Assembly (NCBI GenBank): GCA_934486755.1
Contig: CAKSQT010000019.1
Coordinates: 1 to 25,052, forward strand
DNA length: 25,052 nt
Direction of reading: 5' to 3'
DNA from: an uncultured Eubacteriales bacterium
GTDB lineage: Bacteria > Bacillota > Clostridia > Oscillospirales > Acutalibacteraceae
Position numbers and translations under genes: made by a program
The notes under the pieces: generated by a model
The model's input: the letters and a program-made list of their open reading frames with translations, nothing else
Database searches by the model: none
What the model was told of the DNA's origin: nothing
Shown: piece after piece, positions 19,847 to 25,052 of the stretch
How the letters are laid out: every line of letters begins with the position of its first letter
Position numbering within the stretch: position 1 is the first letter of the stretch

Positions 19847-22800
19847 CTAAAAATACAATTCTTTTCCAAGAGCAAAAGAATATATTATCTTTTCTTTTAC
19901 ACGCTTATTGAATATTTTTTCACAGGCTCTCGCGTATATTGAAAGCTGTTCTTTATATGCGGCAATAAGCTCGCCGCCGTCGTTTACCCTGTCGGTCTTA
20001 AAATCAAGCACAACTATCCCGCCGTCCTCCTCAAAGCATAAATCAACAGCTCCCTGAACCATTATTTTTTCATCTTTAAAAGATACCGTACCGTCAACAG
20101 AGCTTACGGGAAGTTCGGTCAAAAACCGCATTTCGCGTTTTACGGTGCGGGAGTTAAGTATGCGCGCAAAAACATCGCTTTTAAAGAATTTTTGCAGTAT
20201 CTTAACATCAACCGCCTCCCTTTCGCGTTCGGATATAAATTTCCATTCATACAGTCGGTCAAGCTCGGCTTCGGGGTCGTCTGATTTTGAAAAATCAAAA
20301 AACTGCATTGCCTTGTGAACCGCCGTTCCGCGCTTTGCGGCGGTGAGCCCTCCTGCGCTCATAAACGACGGCTTATCCGAAAAGGCATAAAAGTCGCTTT
20401 CCGCCTTGTTTGCCACCTCTGAGACAGAGTATTTTGCTTCTATTCGCCTTAACTCGTCATACTTATATCTGAATTTGATATTTTTTGAAATGATGTCCGC
20501 AAGCTCCTTATTTACGCACGGTTCGCTGGCTTCGGCGGTCTGTCTTTCTTCAAGATTTTCGCTTGATACCGTGCTGACCGTCAAATGTCCGACCGCCTCG
20601 GCTGTCGGAACAAACAGTTCCCTATTCCTTATGCTTGCGGCGTCGGGGTGCAGCAAAGCCGTGAGCAAAAGCCAATCCGAATAAGACTTTGTTTTTGAAA
20701 ATATATCCGCGCCTATTCTGCCGCCGCTTGCCGAGAGCATTGCCTGCAACGAGCCTAACGTTTTTTCGGCGTTATTCAAAGCGCAGGTAAACACCAAGCG
20801 TTCCTCGGCGCGGGTCATAGCGACATAAAGGAGTCTTAATTCTTCTTCAAGAGAATTTCTTTTTGAGCTGTTTAATATGACCTCCCGACCGAGACTGCTT
20901 TTAAAGCATTTTTCTTCCTCGTCATAGTATTTAAAGCCTATGCCGTTTTCTGAGGAATACGCCACGCGGTTCCTTAATTCGCTGTCGTTAAAGCGCGCGG
21001 ACGTGCCCGCGATAATGCATATAGGAAATTGCAGTCCCTTTGAAGAATGGATACTCATAATTTTAACGGAATTTCCGCCCGCTCCCGCCGACGAAGATTT
21101 AAGCCCGTGTTCCGACTGACGCTGAATATATTTTACAAACCCGCCGAGGCTGCCCTTTCCGTCCGAATTATAATCAGCCGCATAACCTACAAGCATACGC
21201 AGATTGTTGCGCCTGCGTTCGCCGTCGGGAAACGCCGAAATAATATCCGAATATCCGCTTTTAACAAGCAGTCTTGAAACAAACTGTTCAAGCGGCAGGG
21301 TTGCCGCAAGCAACCTATATACGCTTAATGTTTCAAGCATTTCCGAAACGCGCTTATTCCCGTTTTCGGCGGCAAAAACCACTGCGCCGTACAAATCGCC
21401 GAAGTTTCTGTCAGCTCGGATACAAGCCATTTCTTCTGCCGTGAAGCCGAATATCGGCGAAAGCATTACCGTGAGCAGTTCAATATCCGATTGGGGGTTA
21501 TCAATAACTTTCAGCAATGCCAAAAATGTTGAAATTTCGATTGAGTCGGCATATCCCTCGCTTCCGTATTCGGCGGGTATTCCCGCGTTTCTGAGTTCGG
21601 ACGCTATAACCGCCGCTCTGCCGCCCTTTACCGCACGCAGGAGGATAGTAAAATCAGAATATTTAGCCTTTCTTAGCATTTTTTCATCACTGCGTATACA
21701 CTCGCCGCCGTCAACAACGGAGCGTATATAAGAAGCAATATACCGCGCTTCTGCAATATCGCGGTCGTCACCGCTACCGACGCCGTCTATAATATGCAGT
21801 TCGGCGGCGGGGCGGTTATATTCGGGATAAACAGCCGACGGAACCAGCATTTCCTCACCGTCGTAAACAATATTGCTGTTATCCTCAATCATTATGTTTT
21901 CAAAGAAGAAATTGATATAGTCGCACACGCCGTCACGGCTTCGGAAATTGTTTTTCAGTATGATTTTTTTCGGGTCGCCGTCATTTGCGTTTTCTATCGG
22001 AACATATCTTTTCTTTTTTGCCAAAAAATTGTTGGGGTTGGCGCCTCTGAACCCGTAAATGCTCTGCTTTACATCGCCGACGGCGAACAGCTTGCGCTCG
22101 CTGTCGGACAACACATAAAATAGCATATCCTGCAAATCGTTGGTGTCCTGATATTCGTCAACCATAATTTCATCGTAACGGTTGATAATATCCTGTGCTT
22201 CTTCCTTGCGGCACAGCTTGCCGTCACGCATTTCGCACAGCAGTTTAAGCGCCAAATGTTCGGTATTGTGAAATGTGTAGGTATTCATTTCGCCGTACGC
22301 TTTAAACAGTCTTTCTTCAAGCTCGCAAAGTATTTCGCCGAGCAGTTTTACAGGCTTGTTAAGTTTTGAAAATATTTTATTATTTTCATCGGCGCTGTAA
22401 GCAAAAATGCGGTGCAGAACATCTATATCCTTATCGAGCGATTTCCAGACCTCTTTTGCCGCCTGTACTGCCGCAACGCCCGAAAATCCTCTTGTATTGG
22501 GGAATGCGGGCAATTTAAAGGTTGCGACCTTATTATAAAATAAATCCCAATCACACGGTTCGCAGGCGTCGCTTAGTTCCGCCAAAAGCTCCGCCGCAAG
22601 ATGCAACGATGGTACAAGCCTATCGGCTGACTCGATTTCGCTTACCATATCGCAGACATTTGCAACCGTTCTGCGCATTCCCGATACCGTTTTTTTTGCC
22701 GTTTCAAAGGCATAGCCGTACCACAAACAGCTTTTTTCAAACACGCCGCAGTTATATGCGTTCCCGAGAAACTCAAACCACTCGTCAGGAAAAGGAAGTT

Positions 22801-23347
22801 GACGGCTGTATTCGTATATACTAAGCACCGAATCGGCAAAATTTGTATCATCATATTCAGCACCGAATATATCAACAAGCTCGGTGAAAATAGGATCGCC
22901 CGATTTAAGACGTTCGTTTATTATGTCCGACATAATCCGCTCGTTTACCGTTTTAAGCAAATTGCCGTCGCTCATTTTGAAATCGGGGCTTACGCCCGCT
23001 TTATCAAAATTATCTCTGACAAGGTCGATACAAAAGGTATCAATGGTGCATATCTTTGCGCTCGCAAGGAGGTGCTTTTGCCTTAAAAGTCCGCGGTTTT
23101 CGGGGTCGCGCCTTATTTCCTCGTCAATGCGCTTTTCAATTCGCGTTCTCATTTCAGCCGCCGCCGCGTTGGTGAATGTGACTATAAGCAATCGGTCTGC
23201 TGAAATCGGCTCTGTTTTGTCGGTAAGACGCCTTATAACGCGTTCAACCAATACCGCGGTTTTCCCTGAGCCTGCCGCCGCCGCAACCAAAATATTCCCT
23301 TTTGTTTCTATTGCTTTTTCCTGTTCTTTTGTAGGATTAAACGCCAT
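19847..23347 (-). CDS. addA: ATP-dependent helicase/nuclease subunit AddA
   Basis: AddA is the 3'-5' helicase and nuclease half of AddAB, which resects double-strand breaks for RecA loading, the Firmicute counterpart of RecBCD. The 1166-residue chain has the UvrD-type motifs: Q motif NPTKEQEKAIE, Walker A VAAAAGSGKTAVL, motif Ia IVTFTNAAAAEMR, motif II MVDEYQDTND, motif III FAVGDVKQSIYGFRGANP and motif VI RLLYVAMTRAEERL. The C-terminal RecB-like nuclease shows GAVD (D1102) and VVLDFKTDRV (D1115, K1117). ATG 23347 follows GAGGTGAA and overlaps the end of addB by 11 bases, so the subunits are translated together. Confidence 0.97.
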   Translation of the reverse strand: MAFNPTKEQEKAIETKGNILVAAAAGSGKTAVLVERVIRRLTDKTEPISADRLLIVTFTNAAAAEMRTRIEKRIDEEIRRDPENRGLLRQKHLLASAKICTIDTFCIDLVRDNFDKAGVSPDFKMSDGNLLKTVNERIMSDIINERLKSGDPIFTELVDIFGAEYDDTNFADSVLSIYEYSRQLPFPDEWFEFLGNAYNCGVFEKSCLWYGYAFETAKKTVSGMRRTVANVCDMVSEIESADRLVPSLHLAAELLAELSDACEPCDWDLFYNKVATFKLPAFPNTRGFSGVAAVQAAKEVWKSLDKDIDVLHRIFAYSADENNKIFSKLNKPVKLLGEILCELEERLFKAYGEMNTYTFHNTEHLALKLLCEMRDGKLCRKEEAQDIINRYDEIMVDEYQDTNDLQDMLFYVLSDSERKLFAVGDVKQSIYGFRGANPNNFLAKKKRYVPIENANDGDPKKIILKNNFRSRDGVCDYINFFFENIMIEDNSNIVYDGEEMLVPSAVYPEYNRPAAELHIIDGVGSGDDRDIAEARYIASYIRSVVDGGECIRSDEKMLRKAKYSDFTILLRAVKGGRAAVIASELRNAGIPAEYGSEGYADSIEISTFLALLKVIDNPQSDIELLTVMLSPIFGFTAEEMACIRADRNFGDLYGAVVFAAENGNKRVSEMLETLSVYRLLAATLPLEQFVSRLLVKSGYSDIISAFPDGERRRNNLRMLVGYAADYNSDGKGSLGGFVKYIQRQSEHGLKSSSAGAGGNSVKIMSIHSSKGLQFPICIIAGTSARFNDSELRNRVAYSSENGIGFKYYDEEEKCFKSSLGREVILNSSKRNSLEEELRLLYVAMTRAEERLVFTCALNNAEKTLGSLQAMLSASGGRIGADIFSKTKSYSDWLLLTALLHPDAASIRNRELFVPTAEAVGHLTVSTVSSENLEERQTAEASEPCVNKELADIISKNIKFRYKYDELRRIEAKYSVSEVANKAESDFYAFSDKPSFMSAGGLTAAKRGTAVHKAMQFFDFSKSDDPEAELDRLYEWKFISEREREAVDVKILQKFFKSDVFARILNSRTVKREMRFLTELPVSSVDGTVSFKDEKIMVQGAVDLCFEEDGGIVVLDFKTDRVNDGGELIAAYKEQLSIYARACEKIFNKRVKEKIIYSFALGKELYF

Positions 23348-25052
23348 TCCCGTTCACCTCGCGAATCTTTTCCAATACTTCACTGTTAGCCATACGCTGT
23401 ACCTTTTCGGCAGGGGACTCCTCGTGACCGCAGACCGATGAATAATCGCAGTATTTACAGGCGGGCGAATCGCAGCCGTCTGTCGGGTCCACCGAAATAT
23501 CACCGCTCATTATACTGTCGCCCGTGTCTTTCATAAGCCGCTCAATATAATCGAATATATCCGAAAAATCGGACGGAGCTATATATGAGTTATTCAGTTT
23601 TGACAGCGAGCCGTCCTTATTTTTACGCAGTTTCGGTATAAACTCGCCGTTGTTATTCTTCTCCATTGCCGTGACAAGCTCCTCGTCCGCTTGCGCCAAT
23701 CCGTTCATAGCAAGCCCCTCGCCGTTTAGGTCTCTTTTTGACGGCATATAGAAAATTCCCGCGGCGCATTTATCGTCCTCTTTTCTGCCGCGTATTACCG
23801 CATACAGATATATGAGCATTTGCAAATTAAGTCCAAACAGAATGTCAGGCAGTTTAAACGTTCTGCTCCCCGTTTTATAATCAATTATTCTGACATATCC
23901 GTTATATGTGTCAACTCGGTCTATACTGCCTTCAAGCATTATTTTGCCGTCGCTGTAAGGCATTGCAAGGGGCGGTATTTCTCCGTCTCTCCCTATTTTC
24001 AGTTCGCAGCGCGCGGGTTCAAAATCGCTTTGTGAAAATTCAGCGGCGATTCTTCCGACAACCTCTTTTAAAGACCTTGATATTCGGCTGACAAGAAACG
24101 CCGACCTTGCGCTTTCAACGCTTCGGTAGCCCTTTATTCCGTCAAGGTATTCGTTGATGTACTTATCGACCTCGCAGTTGCATTCATCTTCCGTAAGATA
24201 AGCGATTCCCTTTTTGTGTACCGAAATTATGCGTTCAAGCACATAATGGACAAGCGTACCCCTTTGGAGAACATCAAAATCGGCGGGCTGTATTTTTTTA
24301 GCCCTTAAACCGTAACGGCAGAAGAACGAAAACTTGCAGCGGTGGAATATATCAAACTTTGAAGCGGACATAGGTATATCTCTGCCGTAAAGCTCCAAAG
24401 CCGTTTCGTGTGAAATGCTTTTTTCCTTGCAATTCAACAGTTTTAAGAGGTTTTCCGTCTTATCGTAGGTATTTGTCCCCGCAAGTCCCGCTCTTACGGT
24501 TGCGGCGTCGTCCGCATTGGCATTGACATTGCCGCAAAAGCGCGCGTAAGCTGTCTTTTCGGTTTCGGGAAGATTATCCCTTGAAAGATTTTCAGGCTCG
24601 CTCAAACGCGTGCAGTTTAAATTTTCGCATATTTCGGACACAAATGCCGACGGTTCCGACTTTTCGCCCGAAACGGTATACGAATAACTGCTGATATAAA
24701 TACGTTCCGACGGACAGCAAACGTTTGAATAGACAAGAAAGTTCTCGTCAATTGAATCCGCCGCCGCGTTATCCGATATTTCCAAGCCGAGTTCTATCAT
24801 TTCACGGCGTTCGGAAACGGCAAATATGCCCGTGCGCACAGGTATTCTCGGAAAAACGCCCTGATTTGCGCCGAGGATAAACGCCACTTTGGGCCTTGAC
24901 GGCCTTATTCGGTCTGCCGAGCCGAACGTCACCTCGTCGAGCGTTTGCGGTATTGTGCCGACGCTTGTTTCGCAAACCGCCAAATCGAGTACATCGGCAA
25001 AGCCCTGCCTTGTAACGGAGGAGCCGCCCAAACATTTAACCAGACTGTCAAG
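23337..25052 (-). CDS. addB: ATP-dependent helicase/nuclease subunit AddB (N-terminus cut by window edge)
   Basis: The last 571 residues of AddB, the second nuclease and Chi-scanning subunit; the frame stays open through base 25052, so the N-terminal helicase-like part lies outside. Visible are VAFILGANQGVFPR, a domain opening MSASKFDIFHRCKFSFFCRY, the nuclease core EGSIDRVD and RIIDYKTGSR, and C-terminal cysteines CDSPACKYCDYSSVCGHE. In the Bacillus enzyme one cysteine before the nuclease and three after it hold a [4Fe-4S] cluster; the same pattern (C in FHRC plus the C-x2-C-x5-C tail) is present here. It overlaps addA by 11 bases. An apparent TTG start at 25031 is only an in-frame leucine codon. 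Confidence 0.93.
   Translation of the reverse strand, partial: LDSLVKCLGGSSVTRQGFADVLDLAVCETSVGTIPQTLDEVTFGSADRIRPSRPKVAFILGANQGVFPRIPVRTGIFAVSERREMIELGLEISDNAAADSIDENFLVYSNVCCPSERIYISSYSYTVSGEKSEPSAFVSEICENLNCTRLSEPENLSRDNLPETEKTAYARFCGNVNANADDAATVRAGLAGTNTYDKTENLLKLLNCKEKSISHETALELYGRDIPMSASKFDIFHRCKFSFFCRYGLRAKKIQPADFDVLQRGTLVHYVLERIISVHKKGIAYLTEDECNCEVDKYINEYLDGIKGYRSVESARSAFLVSRISRSLKEVVGRIAAEFSQSDFEPARCELKIGRDGEIPPLAMPYSDGKIMLEGSIDRVDTYNGYVRIIDYKTGSRTFKLPDILFGLNLQMLIYLYAVIRGRKEDDKCAAGIFYMPSKRDLNGEGLAMNGLAQADEELVTAMEKNNNGEFIPKLRKNKDGSLSKLNNSYIAPSDFSDIFDYIERLMKDTGDSIMSGDISVDPTDGCDSPACKYCDYSSVCGHEESPAEKVQRMANSEVLEKIREVNGNGV

Noticed and set aside
21204..21731. A 175-codon rightward open frame opposite addA
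   Set aside because: Antisense to a conserved region of addA, Ser/Ala-rich without motifs or a ribosome site.
1..25052. Mobile element, prophage, defence island or CRISPR array
   Set aside because: No transposase, integrase, terminal repeats, phage genes or spaced repeats were seen; all genes are ordinary housekeeping, metabolic or sporulation genes with even base composition.

Overview
The window comes from an endospore-forming member of the Clostridia. The spoIIGA-sigE pair, an Nfn-type electron-bifurcating enzyme, the AddAB nuclease and a CD1247-type protein next to efp all fit an anaerobic Firmicute, and DUF4830 is, as I recall, common in Ruminococcaceae/Oscillospiraceae. That family-level placement is inference. 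Base composition looks even, and I see no tRNA, rRNA, insertion sequence, prophage or CRISPR array. No stretch over about 210 bases lacks a gene. The two longest gaps, upstream of metK and of ribU, are filled by riboswitches.

Layout, left to right. 1-577 (-) is the start of a GH35 beta-galactosidase cut by the window edge, with a palindrome overlapping its likely -10 box. 629-2827 (-) holds metK under a SAM-I riboswitch and ribU under an FMN riboswitch; each promoter lies inside the 3' end of the gene before it. 2834-4691 (-) is the sporulation operon spoIIGA-sigE plus a DUF1294 membrane protein, with an apparent Spo0A-type promoter. 4817-8312 (-) is a response regulator, sensor kinase and HtrA protease operon for envelope stress. 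8462-9604 (-) is a single-gene MsmX/UgpC-type sugar-importer ATPase. 9760-10912 (-) is a DUF4830 protein followed by an RsuA-type pseudouridine synthase. 10987-12793 (-) is a PAP2 phosphatase-ispD-ispF operon tied to isoprenoids. 12867-13874 (-) is efp and a CD1247-family zinc-ribbon protein with an Asp/Cys tail. The only rightward block, 14034-16163 (+), holds a D-lactate dehydrogenase, a histidine phosphatase and ruvX. A bidirectional terminator separates it from 16190-18414 (-), the nfnA-nfnB pair, and 18502-19698 (-), an iron-dependent alcohol dehydrogenase. 19847-25052 (-) is addA and the 3' part of addB, cut by the right edge.

How the parts work together. D-lactate dehydrogenase, the alcohol dehydrogenase and NfnAB all handle fermentative NAD(P)H and ferredoxin balance. 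RibU supplies the flavin that NfnAB needs. The kinase/regulator/HtrA operon should sense and relieve extracytoplasmic protein stress. SpoIIGA cleaves the SigE precursor and so links septation to mother-cell transcription.

I found no convincing new multi-gene system. The points most worth a second look are small: the wide-spaced spoIIG promoter, the two nested riboswitch/promoter junctions, a cysteine-rich sensor domain in the kinase, a direct-repeat operator before the regulator, the Asp/Cys tail of the CD1247 protein, a 10-bp inverted repeat around the efp promoter, and a recurring GGTGAT-N4-TTG translation start.
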